Positions 24,531 to 35,732 of a stretch of 64,000 nucleotides of DNA are shown in pieces. The translations under genes were made by a program, and so were the position numbers. Each line of letters opens with the position of its first letter. Position 1 is the first letter of the stretch. Origin of the DNA: Metallyticus violacea. Its lineage: Eukaryota > Arthropoda > Insecta > Mantodea > Metallyticidae. The stretch is from the NCBI GenBank assembly GCA_030762175.1, contig CM060840.1:40802501-40866500 (forward strand), written 5' to 3'. The notes under the pieces were generated by a model. That model was not told the DNA's origin, did not search any database, and worked only from the letters and a program-made list of their open reading frames with translations.

Positions 24531-25799
24531 GATAAAAGTATTCATAAAAATGTAGCAAAAGAATCTGATGTGGAAACGACAAAAAGATACGAGCATAATA
24601 GCATGAGAGAATTTATGTTGCTACTAGCAAACATAATTAAAAGCATGTAAGTAAATTCCTTTGTGTAACGTGTTTAATTAAAATTCTCGTTAGATTAAAA
24701 GTTTATCGGATACAATCGTAATTCTAAAAAATCTAGCGTAAAGTCTCGGTGGCTAACTCTAACTTCGCTAATGTTGTTTATTTATATATTTAATGAATTA
24801 AAATGCAGGATTACAAACATTTGAATAATTGCGTTAAATATTACACATTCTCTTATAGTTATGAATTACAGGTGCATAAAAGCAATTTAGAAACTGAATT
24901 AGGAAAACACAGTGAAGTGACAAGACTTGTTTTTGCATTCCCGTTTTAAATACAGAATAACAAGTATTTATTCCGCAATATTTAATACACCAATATTGTC
25001 TTGAGATCCTTTCACGCAGTGCGATAAACATCGACAGCTGTGTTCAAGGATAAAGCAAGTAAAAACAATTCTTGGAAGTGGGTGTGAAACACTAGAGTGC
25101 TTGTATTGTTCCTTAACACTGGGTTCAGGTATCGTTTCGAGAGCTGACGTAAGCAACAGTTATTGCTACTGTTGTGCGAAATCCGAGAACGATTCTGAGT
25201 CAGCATATTGTCACTAACAGAGTTTTAAAGAATAAAACACTTTCATTTACATTGCTGCTACGTGGGGCATGCTGCCCTAGTACTAAAGCGCTCTTATTGT
25301 GATCAACCACCTGGTGACAAATGTCATGTTTTCTAGCAAAACTGGAGTGTGAAAATTTGAGGTCACGATTGGCATATTTGTCTTACGGTGTAAATGTCTT
25401 CTATCTGAGCTATCGTGCCATGTTCGACCAAAACTAATCCTCCCCATATGAGTTTTACATTCCCTGGAGTCTCTAAGGTTATTTCGGGGATTTTACTCCT
25501 AAGAGGCGACTCGAAACCTTCGCTTGTGACCCCCGGCTTCATAGTTAAACGCACTATTGGGATTGATGAATATTATATCTGATTATTTTTCACGTAGCAA
25601 AGTGTGGAATTATAAGAAAATAGGAAATGGGTCGTAGATCGTACACGCTTAAATATGATACACAATTAAAAAGAGAAATAAATAATAATGTAAATAAAAT
25701 AATATTAATAATAATTAAATAAATATTAAAAACGGAAAGAATTACATTACATATATATGAATGGGAACATATTACGTATTATTTATAATTACACTAGTT
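24531..25799. other. AT-rich sequence, nothing recognised
   Basis: Overlapping short minus-strand frames at 24834-25206 and 25363-25554 show no domain. No repeat family is recognised. Confidence 0.45.
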
Positions 25800-26110
25800 A
25801 TTGCGTTCTGACTAGAAAATAAAATGCTTCTAGCTTTGCGCATTTTGGCTACGAAAATGCCCATGTTCAACCAATTAGTTGGTTCACAAACAGATTCCAG
25901 CATGCCAATCGACCTCTAATTGCCTTAAACATTTTTCAGCAAACAGCGTTTTTCTCAGGTGTTCCCAGTGGGTACATTATGCCAGAATATGTACCCATTT
26001 CTCATCCCCTCCACAAAATGGGCAGATTCTCCTGCCAGAACTGTTCGTTATTTTTTTTAACCTTCCAACTTCCCAGTGTAAGCCAGGCCATTCCTGATCT
26101 CGCTAGATAC
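25800..26110 (-). pseudogene. LINE ORF2 C-terminal zinc knuckle, relic
   Basis: From 26036 the minus strand reads GRRICPFCGGDEKWVHIL, one codon plus a stop, then CTHWEHLRKTLFAEKCLRQL. The pattern C-x2-C-x7-H-x4-C is the C-terminal knuckle found after the reverse transcriptase domain in many non-LTR retrotransposons. Upstream coding wording is weak and the reverse transcriptase core is not seen, as expected for a 5'-truncated LINE copy. The same HILA region seems present at 55.6 kb. Confidence 0.62.
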
Positions 26111-27892
26111 CTTTAAGGTTTTCTTGTTGCAGAGAATTTGGACTCGAAGCCTTCGAGTACGTTTTACCTAACCTCATAGTTAACATTATTATGGTTCATT
26201 CATATTATTATTATTATTATTTTCGCACACTGGCAGTGTATTAGACTAAAGTGTGGAATCAGAGTCAGATAGCAAGAATTCGAGATCAATTATAGGTTAA
26301 GTGATATTGCAGATAAAGTCTTCACACAAAAACATTTCCTTTATTTCATTAATTTCCGTTAACCTTCTTTCTACACAATGTGATGCCATTAATTTAAATG
26401 CGAACGAAACTAATGTGTGATAGATTAGGCTGACATTTGTGACAAAGTTATATCAAATAGCAGTATCATATTACAAAATATTTAATCATTTCAAAATAAT
26501 AGCTATTAAAATTCAAAATATAAGAGAAAATTTTAACGGAATAAGCATGAAAGATTCTAAAAAGTGCGTCTTGTTCTTGAATATAAAACAAAAATATTTT
26601 GATTAAGAATTTCCTGCATAATATAGGAATTTTGTTTATGTTTTGTTAACAATGATTACCGCAATAACTTTGCCAAATAGTGCAGCTTTTTGTAAATATC
26701 CCTATACGAACACCAATACCACTATGGAACAGTAATTTATCTTTGTCATTTAATTAACGCCTGTCGTTGAATATGTTATCCAAAATGTTGTAGTTATGAC
26801 AAACATAACCACATTATAGTAAATAAATAAATATCTCTTTTAAATAGGTGACGCTTCATTTTATAACATCCCTGAGAGCAAGTCGGTTCGCTGATAATTG
26901 TTCGTCAATGTTTATTAAAGCCTGCAGTGTAAAATTCATAACTGCAATTGCCAGTAATATGACTGTGTCAACATTAAATGTCATGTCGAGCTTCATTTTC
27001 AGACTATGACTTCAAGTTTTGCTAAATTTTGCTCTTAGGGCTTCTAATATTTATGGCAGTAATATGTCATTTTCATCAGGTAGTTCTGTGTTATAATGGC
27101 AGTGTAATTAAGCAGCCCACCAATAATTAACCATGTTGACAGACTCATGAATCAGTAAACTGTGTCGACGTAACTATAAATTGTATTGCAAACATGTGGA
27201 AATGAGAGCACAAGCATTCAACTGTGCGTCGTTGATTTTCTTCTTTAGTTGGACGCTAATGTGTCTGATTAATTGATTAATAATTCCACAAAAGTTGGTA
27301 ACCCAGGTTGCTGCTCATGTGTAACATTCAAGCAGTAGCCACGTTTATAGCAACGGGATAGAAAACCGTTACAGAAATATTATCTCTCGTTACATTAAAC
27401 CTACACCATAAGCTATGTTGATATTAAGGTCTTTGTACAGATCGCCTATATTTGTCTAAAACGTTCAAACAGCAAGTTAAATATTAGCCGATAATAAATT
27501 TATTAATGATTTCTAAATTGCTGTTATTTATATTGTATACTGGAGTATGTATATATATGTCCCTGTTGTTAGAACTTCATGTAAATATCAAATATGTTAA
27601 TTTTCGTTAAAATCTTGTAATATATTGCCTTGATGCATGTGCTAATAGAAAAAGGTAAAATCTGTAGATGAACAATATTTTGTAGGTAGTAAAAGTCTTT
27701 AGGAAACAGTCTTTTTATAGGTAGCGAATTATTACTGAATATTTCTTCCTTACAGCCTATTGAAAATATATTGATGAACTAGCACTCACGCGGCATTTTC
27801 TTCTACGGTTGACAGAGCAAGATTATTCCAATTCGAGTTAGGCAGCTATTGTAGGAATGATTATAAATTACAATTTTTGTTGTTGTTTGTGT
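26111..27892. other. AT-rich sequence, nothing recognised
   Basis: A short ATT run near 26206-26221. No gene or repeat family is seen. Confidence 0.5.
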
Positions 27893-28150
27893 TTAAAGCC
27901 CGTTTTAACTACTGAGGTATCAAAGGGGGTGGGCAATGATCATACATGAGATGAAATGATAAAATGCATATGGATTTTTTTTATAGAAGGAAGCGTTCCA
28001 AGTCTAGTTTAAGGTACCTTTCTGGCATTTGCCATTTATGAGGACTGAGGAAAACCTGAAAAAAAAACCTGTCAGGGAGGACAGTCCTGGTGGAAATCGA
28101 TAAGCAGATCTTCCGCTTTTTAATTGACAAGTAATTATCTTGGTTCTTAT
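27893..28150 (-). mobile_element. SINE family A, copy 2 (degenerate)
   Basis: Minus-strand copy matching 4104-4388 and 42691-42965. Reading the plus strand, it starts at the tail (GCCCGTTTTAACTACTGAGG), passes GGCATTTGCCATTTATGAGG and CAGGGAGGACAG, and ends in the decayed tRNA-like head (GGAAATCGATAAGC opposite box B). Confidence 0.75.
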
Positions 28151-29689
28151 GCACTGACAAAATCTGATCGTTAAGTTCCAACACATATTTTTCATATCTG
28201 GTGTCTGGTACCCTGAAAAAAAAAAGACTAAAACATTCTATTCGTCATAAATTGAAGCCATGACTTCCATAACATCACGAGTCCAGTTGAATAGATTTTG
28301 GGAATGTCAATAAAAACTGAACAGCTATTGAAAAAGGTTTAAAAATCAGAAGGTTTCGTAATAAAAGTTTGCATAGTTCCAAATGTCTTCAAATATTACA
28401 ATAACGATAGATAAATTCATGAGCTTCTGTCATTATGGAACTAGTTCAGATTCTAAACCTTTGAACTTTTGATTTGGAGGAGTAATATATTCATTTTGAG
28501 TGCAACAAGGTTTGAAAATAAAAAGCAGTCACTTTGTATATTTAAGTCTTTATTGGCTCGTACAGGAAACACAAAATTAATTTGAATATTTCTTCGTTTT
28601 TTCAGAGTTCCGACTTCACTTCCTGTCTCCTCAGTATTAGAAATCTGATCCTTGCCTTATTGGTGCAGAAATTGTTCAAAATGAGATAGCTTTACATGAA
28701 ATTTTTTGAAAAATATTTTGTAACATCCCTGATAAAGCAGCATTTAGGAGAATTTCATTTTTGTAAACTCTCTCCAAATTAATTTCATAAAAATTTGCTT
28801 CCCCATTTATTATGCATATTTCTGTAATTAATCCAATCAGAATTTTAATTGTTGTTGTTGTAATACGTCCTTTTCCATTTTTCTTACTTTTTAGCATTGG
28901 TAAAAAGTTAAAAAAAAAGCTTTAAAAATTCTTAATCCTCTTCTGTTCCACTTTACACGCAACGATTTTCTATAAATTTTCCATTATGCCCTTCCAATCA
29001 TCAGTTGGTATACGACATCCTGTTTACGTTTACTTAGAGAAAAGCCCAGATTAATGTCATGTACGAATGCCCTTTTGTGAGTACACATGGCATATGTAGT
29101 CAAATGAACGATGATCAGTTGGATAACTGTAATACATAAACAAGACTGTTATTTCTGTTTAAACGCGTGTTACCTGCCTGATATGCAGGACAATAGACTT
29201 GTGTGGTTATGAAACTCAATATATCAGTATCATGCGGAAAATTCTGGAAACTTTTATTGTTTTGAATGCCAAATTACAAATCTCGGTTAGACGATATAGT
29301 GCCGAAAGAGTTCTTAAGTTTATATAGAATTCATGGCCTCAATATTTCTTCATTTTTCAACGATATTTAACCATAGGCGATGATATTTTCTTGCAGTGAT
29401 ATAACAAAAATAAAAATAAAATAAATGAATCTTTGGCCAATGATTGTCATTAGTTTTATTTATTAATTATGTTTATTTTCTGCTTGAACGCTGTTCTTAA
29501 TTTGCAAGGAACACACGAGACAGAGGCCGTAATGGTCAATAACGGTAAAGATTCCTCTGTACAAATAAACCAGTAAAATTCCATACCTGATATTATTATA
29601 AACATATAACGTTTGAGAATTTCAAGATTTTCTCAATATATAATGAACGTAAATAAGTATTATTTTATTTTATTAAATTAAATTTATAT
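28151..29689. other. AT-rich sequence, nothing recognised
   Basis: A 73-codon minus-strand frame at 28676-28897 has no recognised content. Confidence 0.5.
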
Positions 29690-29850
29690 CTTCGATCACG
29701 AAAGCCACGTTATAGGCGACCGGCGGGGTGCCGGCATGCTGATCACATAACCCCCTGCAATACTGTCCTCTATCAATGTAGTCTTAAGACGGAGATAGAG
29801 GAAGCAGAGGTCGCCGCGGCAGACCAAGGTTTACTCTGATCTGTAGCACC
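29690..29850. repeat. GC-rich dispersed-repeat-like piece
   Basis: A sharply GC-richer block with GGCGACCGGCGGGGTGCCGG, CATGCTGATCACATAACC and CGCCGCGGCAGACCAAGG. The wording resembles tails of dispersed repeats in arthropod genomes, but no second copy is in the window and I cannot name the family. Confidence 0.3.
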
Positions 29851-31239
29851 AAATGAGAAGAAGAAAGTTATATCTTTGCAAATACTATTACTTGTCTTGA
29901 GATGCTAACATAGAGATCAAATACGTTTAGAAACATAAAGATTACAACAAATATATCACATTTCCAATATTTAACTTTGGTGACCAAGATATTGTAAATA
30001 GCAATATAACAAACGAAAACAAAATCATGTTTAATATGCAAGCAACTAAAAGGAAATCGAGTTAAAATGAATTTGAACATCCTTATAGCTTGAAAGGAAA
30101 CATTAAAGTTGTAGGCCTCGCGAGGAATGTAATAGTTCTTCGAACGGGAAGAGAAAAATGAATGCTTCCTGATTTTGGAAACATTTTACTAAAACTAGAA
30201 AATAAAATATTGATGCACCTAATTTTTAACAATATCTTATTCAAATGAATGTCTGAGTTCTTGAACGTTCAGTTAATTATTTTGAGTTCGGATTTTCTCC
30301 CAAAGCAAGTTGGAACTCTTATACTGTAATTGTAATTTATTTATTCACTGTAAGTGGACCTAGGCCTGGTGAGAGCGTGCATATACATTTACGCAATACT
30401 ACAAAATTAAAATAGGCAATAATAAATCTTGCAATAAGAAGAAATAGTTCAGGAGTTTGCAAAGACAGCATTGAGATACTATCACACACACTTCTTTAAG
30501 TGTTCTTTTATTTTCTCAGAGAAGAACAGTCCTTAAGATTGTGGTAATATCCAGTGTATTTCCTTTCATCAAACCTATCAATCCGACCCATGTTTCCAAA
30601 AATACAAGTTTTACCGCTAAAAGCTGAATACATAACTTTCAGTTGTTAGCCAGTAGTGCCAACAGTAAAAATTGAAACACATCCCTTTAAATTGGGTGCT
30701 GTCAGAAGGCTAAGCCTGGCTTCTCTTCACATTTCAAGTGCATGACAAACAGTACAGAAGGGGGCGTCATTATTAAGTGGCACAATCTTAGAAATTATTA
30801 AATTTGGAGTATTAAATATCCGAATTTAGATTCCATCTTTCCATATGGTATGTATAAGATATTAGAGATGCAAAAATAATACAAATCTTAAATTTGATAT
30901 TTGGACCCAATTTCATCTGTCTTAAAACTTATTCTATGCGTCTTGTAATTATGTTGGGAAGCAGGGATTTGCTTATCATTTTCTTGCACTAGCTTAATTG
31001 GACAACACCATCGTACAAAACGTTAAAACAGAAAGGAAGCACATTCGAGCATACATTTTAGCTTTGGTTCAAAATATTTCAAACTTGGTATTTCAGCCTT
31101 GAAGTTGAGAAATGCCAAAATGTAAATTTGAAGATTATCAACTGAGGTAAATTTTTTAAGCTTATACACGTGAAACCATACTTGTTAAGGAACTGAGATT
31201 TGCACTTTCAACTGCTTTTCACATTTGAAGAAAATACGA
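29851..31239. other. AT-rich sequence with a possible LINE 3' tail
   Basis: At 30330-30400 a TTTATTTATTCACTG stretch precedes GGACCTAGGCCTGGTGAG. On the minus strand this would be the end of a 3' UTR with an AATAAATAAATT tail, as some LINEs have. No coding part is readable. The rest shows nothing. Confidence 0.35.
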
Positions 31240-31815
31240 ATAATGATACAAATTTATAAATGGATTCTATATGAGATAAATGAGGATCAAAAAGTCGTAG
31301 GTTTGAAGTATGTTATTCACAGTTTTTGCTCAACAAAAACTACCACTAGGTATTTGGGTCGTATTGTGACTGTGATGAAAAGTAAATTCCCTGCACAACA
31401 GCAGATGTTCGATATAATGGCTGAACACCGAAACTTTCGCAAAACCAAAATTACACTAGAAGAAGTTTCTGGTGACTGCACAGAACTCTGATTTAATGCA
31501 CTACAATCTTCTGCGTTGTGGTGAAACAATTAATTTCGGTGAAGTGTTGCCAAGAAATTTACAAAATGCACCAGAAGCTGCAAGAAAAACAGCCAGCGCT
31601 AGTCAATAGAAAATACTCTATTCTTCTTCATGATAGGCTCGGTCACACATCTGGTAAAGAGCTTTTCAGAGGTTCAACTAACTGGGCTACAAAACGTTTA
31701 TCTAATCCAGCATATTCATCCGCCTTTTCACCAACTGACTATTACTTATTCAAACACCTGTTAGTCCATGGTGTGAAACCTAAGCAAGTATTATCTAATC
31801 ATATTTATTTGCTAT
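31240..31815 (+). pseudogene. mariner transposase relic with D34D spacing kept
   Basis: The plus strand reads KWILYEINEDQKVVGLK near 31258, then LGRIVT, then in a shifted frame DEK with a stop (first Asp at 31374-31376). A later shifted frame gives LMHYNLLRCGETIN near 31495. The frame from 31518 then continues MHQKLQEKQPALVNRKYSIL and LHDRLGHTS, with the second Asp at 31632-31634. FSPTDYYLFKHL carries the third Asp at 31737-31739. The last two Asp residues are 34 residues apart, as in functional mariners. At least two frameshifts and stops kill it. Of the window's relics it is closest to SETMAR-type mariners. Neither terminal repeat is seen. Confidence 0.8.
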
Positions 31816-32059
31816 TTTAAGAATATTTTATTGTAGAGAAACAAACAAACTAATGTCAACATTTAAGCTCTCTTACACAAATTATTTATGTGAACCAAAG
31901 TTCAATTAGGGTACTTACTATCATGAACAGCTAGCGTTTGGGGGGAAATGAACTGAAAACGAATAGAGAGATTGGGAGAATAAGCGAAGTGCATGGAGGG
32001 AAGTTAAGAACCCGATATAAGGACAATAGGGAGCGCGAAATTGCGCAATTCAGGTAGAT
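31816..32059. other. Intervening sequence, nothing recognised
   Basis: Between the mariner relic and the LINE-like piece; no feature is seen. Confidence 0.4.
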
Positions 32060-32400
32060 GATTTAGCTAGAAGTGCAACTGGAATTAAAATCTGAATGGG
32101 GATTGGAGCGGTACATTGAAACAGAGACCAAACTAACTAGCCAGGAGCTCGCGTGACTTAGACGCGAATGGGGGAATGGTGGACACGTTGAATGTAAAGG
32201 TACAGGAAAATAGAGGGGAAAGTATCCACTGCAACCTTTTACCGGATCGAATAGGATCTCGACCATGCTGGGCTCTACTGGCAGGCAAAGAAGAGGAGAG
32301 GAGAATAAGAAAATTTCCGGTGAAGAGAGACAGCTCAGATATGAAGGGCTGATCACAAGGGAGAGGTCGGGGAAATAAATTGAGGGAATCCAACTGCGTG
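32060..32400 (+). mobile_element. LINE 3' end relic
   Basis: Shares CATGCTGGGCTCTACTGGCA (near 32262) with the minus-strand pieces at 18.68 kb and, more loosely, 55.53 kb. In those copies this segment follows a C-terminal zinc-knuckle-like region. The frame is broken and the knuckle is not readable here. Confidence 0.45.
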
Positions 32401-33600
32401 TATAACATTTATATTGATATTAATATTTTATAATATTCGTTTGTATTTTATTGTTAATTGTATATTTTATTTTATAATTTATTACATAATGTATAATATC
32501 AAATCAAATATAATGTAATAAGTCGGAGCTAGTGTATTAAAAAAACCGCCATCACCAAATTATTCAGGCACCTGGATAGCTCCCTGAAGAATAAAATCTT
32601 CGGTAACCAAGAAGAAGATGAAATGGATTTAGAAATTTCATTTTCTCTTTAAGTGACGATTTCTACCGAAAGGGTATAAACTTGCTACTGTTTGGCAAAA
32701 ATGTATAGATCCAGATGATTGTTAATTTGATTATTAAAATTATTTTGAGTTTATTGGTGCTTTATTAAAGTTTAAATCTGTAAACCACCAGTAATTTGCT
32801 AATGCGTAATATTTTATCAGGTGATACTGTTGCTTCTAGTTGGCTGTGATGCAGATACCTTGGAGCGAAATCGGTGAACAAAAAGAGGTTAGCACTATCT
32901 CTCTCTGTGATTGAGCGCAAGCATGCGCATTTATGCTTCTACTTGTGCAGATGTTCGCAGGCTTAACATATTCGCACAATGTAGGATGGGGAAAAAAAAA
33001 ATCCCCATAATGGACGACCGTTGTTAATGATGTTTGAGCGACCAAAGAGCCGTTCCGGCATTGTGCTCTCCAGCACGTGTGTCAGGTTGGTGCCTCGATA
33101 TACACTCGTGCGTTAAATGCCATTTTATTGGACAATCATGCCTCGTTATGGTATAGTTGCAACCTGGTTTTAAATACGTGTTTCCACTGAAAGCTAGTCT
33201 GTCACCAGTTGCCGTTGCTGCTATCTCATCCAAAGAATTGCTTTTCTCTGGCACATTTCATTACAGCTTTTTTGTTTTCGGGTCATTCCAGTCCACCTGG
33301 CATCATCACTCTCCTACACACTTGTTCATCTTGAATAGGGACCAGGAAAGTTCGTAACTCGCCAAATTGACAGAAAGTTAAAGATGTTCAAAAAGATTTT
33401 ATTAACTTATATTAAACATTTTTTTACTATTTTAATTCAAGAATCATACACGATTTTTTAAATACTGCTTTCATTCAATGTTTTTCACTTTTACTCAAAA
33501 TGTTTGCATTTTTTCCCTTATGTAAATTGAATTTAATATTTTTGTTAGCTTTAAATGAATTTTTGATAAATATGAATAACAGAAAATAATGAAAAATATG
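32401..33600. other. AT-rich sequence, nothing recognised
   Basis: A patch with balanced composition at 32830-33360 has overlapping frames on both strands (33024-33254 minus, 33157-33357 plus). Neither gives a recognised protein. Confidence 0.4.
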
Positions 33601-33788
33601 GAGTTTCTTTGTACTGTACGTTTGATAACATATGACAATGCAAAAAGCAGACTAGACTACCTAATAATTCAGAATATGAATTTAACTTTAAATGAATATT
33701 TTGGTTCATTAGAGTACCAGGAAATACTGTATAATATAAGAGTTTCTTTGTACTGTACATTTAATAGTATACAACACTGCAAAAATCA
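33601..33788. repeat. Diverged direct repeat of about 49 bp
   Basis: 33601-33649 and 33740-33788 both start GAGTTTCTTTGTACTGTAC and end with TGCAAAAA plus a short tail (GCA or TCA). They are roughly 80 percent alike, about 90 bp apart. Confidence 0.75.
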
Positions 33789-34344
33789 CATATTTACTTT
33801 ATACCGCCCTGCTAATTTATATTTTAAAGCTACATGCACAAAAAGAAGAACTAATGCTCCTTATAGTATGCTTTTTCCACAAAAAAAAAACTTATGAAAT
33901 AGATAATTTTCAATTATCTTTTACTGCTAATAATTGTGCAATACTGTTCTACATAAATTAACCCTTCACCATATTTAGTGCGCCTTTTCTAAAACTGTAG
34001 TTCAGAGCGAACGAACTTTTTTGACTATTTACAGGTTGAAAGCATGTTAACATGCTGAATTAGTAATATTATTTAATGCAAAAGTTTATAAACAAATTTA
34101 ACTTGTGTAAATTATTAATATTTTATATGTGCTAATCTTTTAAAAGAATTTGTTACTCAATATTGAATTTCTAAATTATGCAGAATGTTTAATGTACATG
34201 AAAAAAGCACAAGTCCTTTCATATCTTTTGGTTAAATAGTTACTAAGAAATGATATATCACATGAATAAAACTTAAGTTTGCAGAAAATGACACAAAAAT
34301 ACTCTGCAACTTAAATTAAATTTTTCCTTTTGAGTTTTCTGATA
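33789..34344. other. AT-rich sequence, nothing recognised
   Basis: No features beyond short frames. Confidence 0.5.
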
Positions 34345-34690
34345 TTATGTGTGATCTCCCGCTCCATAATTATGTTTTTCATCTTCCTTGTTCCTAGCTG
34401 CTATATTTTCTTATTGAACACTTTGTATTACTTTGAAGTCTGCTATCGAATCCTTGCTTCATCCAGTTTTTGCAACATTTTAACACACCAAGTTCCAGGA
34501 ACATTTCCTATTTTACTTAGAACTTTACTCCTTGTTATATTTTCATCATTGAGGCAAGCTACTGCCTCATTAGGAGCTTTTTCTACTGTTAGCTTGGATG
34601 TAAAACTTGCCTTAAAGGCGTTTATCGCAATTCAAGGAACTCAGAGACTCGTTTACATTTTGGGGTTTTCCCATGTCAACACTTTTTAAG
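34345..34690 (-). pseudogene. Transposon-type protein C-terminus relic (family not certain)
   Basis: The minus strand gives a 60-codon open stretch: INAFKASFTSKLTVEKAPNE, then AVACLNDENITRSKVLSKIG, NVPGTWCVKMLQKLDEARIR. After a one-base shift it continues ADFKVIQSVQ, a stop, ENIAARNKEDEKHNYGAGDH. The order F-x-S-K...AV-x-x-x-N-D...KVL-x-K-x-G...P-G...LD-x-x-R-I, then a charged tail ending in NYGAGD, recalls the C-terminus of an unclassified transposon-borne protein that I remember from arthropod genomes. I cannot name the superfamily with confidence. The N-terminal region (beyond 34690) is not recognisable. The 119-codon frame on the opposite strand is its shadow. Confidence 0.42.
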
Positions 34691-35240
34691 AAGTTATGAG
34701 TTGCGAAATTGGTCACTTATTTTAAAGTCAGGCAAAGCTCCAGTTTAGACAATATGTAAAGTATACATTCCTAAAACAACAATATATTATAGTCAAAATT
34801 CCCAAAATAAACAAAAAGCCAAGCCTTGTAAAAATGGGTATGGCTCTGTGAAGCGATGCTTTAAACTCTAAAAGCCTAAAATAATTGTAAAAAAGGTTAA
34901 TTTCATGAGAAAATGCAGCAATATTTGGCAATCAGTTTAAAACAAACAAAAAAATGTGTTGGGAGGTTTATATTAATTCTCCGTTTAAAAATTCCTAGAC
35001 AGAAATAGTTTCAAATTTACCCAGAATGTTTCTATTTTCCTTGAGAATTTTAAAATTTTCAATTAAGAATTTCGGCAAATTTTACTCGAGAAGTTTTCGG
35101 GTCTTCTAAACAACAATGAACCGATGGATCGATGTGGCAGAGATAATGAAAACTAATTTATTATATGAGATACACAGAGTATAACTGAAATGAATGCTGA
35201 AAGAAGTTTGGCAGAAAGCAAGATATGGATGGTTTACCGG
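34691..35240. other. AT-rich sequence, nothing recognised
   Basis: No gene, repeat family or microsatellite is seen. Confidence 0.5.
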
Positions 35241-35252
35241 AAGCTGATATTA
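35241..35252 (+). repeat. Target-site duplication, left copy
   Basis: AAGCTGATATTA, identical to 35721-35732; it defines the left border of SINE family B. Confidence 0.85.
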
Positions 35253-35720
35253 ACCGAACGGAATGGCTCAGGAAATAACGCTTGTAAGTCGCACTCAAGA
35301 GATTCCGAGTTCAAATATCTTGGAGCTAACCGTTTTGCCTTGGGTTTTTCCATGGTTTCCCCTGGTCGCTTAAGCGATTGTTGCGATGGCCCTTTTCTTT
35401 CCAAGTATTTTCCACTCTCCAATTTCATTTCATTACAATCCGTTGCTTCTGTTACAGGATTAAAAGTGCCAGGGGAAGTGGGTTGGTGCAATGTAAGGTG
35501 TGACGGTGGCTTGCATTTTGTAAATTGTTCTGCTCCGGAGACTGATATAGAAGCGGTTCTAATTCTATAGAGGAAGCTCCATATGGATACTGGCTGTTCG
35601 GTGTCTCCCCTCAAGCTTTCCTTCCGGAGATGCTGCCATTTGGGGCGTAGGCACAAAAGGTCTGGCCTTGAGCAAGGCTTAGAACCGAAATGTTCTCCAC
35701 AGTCTCTATCAATCTAACCC
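35253..35720 (+). mobile_element. SINE family B, full-length copy (468 bp)
   Basis: A tRNA-like head: ATGGCTCAGGAAATAACGC near 35263 is box A-like, and CCGAGTTCAAATATC near 35308 is box B-like. Next comes TGGGTTTTTCCATGGTTTCC, a phrase typical of insect tRNA-SINEs. The long body is shared with the copies at 15.56 and 52.95 kb. The 3' end is GGCGTAGGCACAAAAGGTC, CTTGAGCAAGGCTTAGAACC, then CAATCTAACCC, not poly-A. Perfect 12-bp target-site duplications flank it. The 126- and 140-codon frames inside (35190-35570 plus, 35234-35656 minus) have no known domain and are read here as chance frames in the SINE. Confidence 0.88.
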
Positions 35721-35732
35721 AAGCTGATATTA
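35721..35732 (+). repeat. Target-site duplication, right copy
   Basis: AAGCTGATATTA, right after the CAATCTAACCC end of SINE family B. Confidence 0.85.

Noticed and set aside
34330..34689. A 119-codon hydrophobic plus-strand frame
   Set aside because: The opposite strand gives better protein-like wording (transposon-type relic), so this is its shadow.
35190..35656. Overlapping frames of 126 and 140 codons on the two strands
   Set aside because: Both lie almost entirely in SINE family B. The other family B copies do not keep the frames, and there is no known domain.
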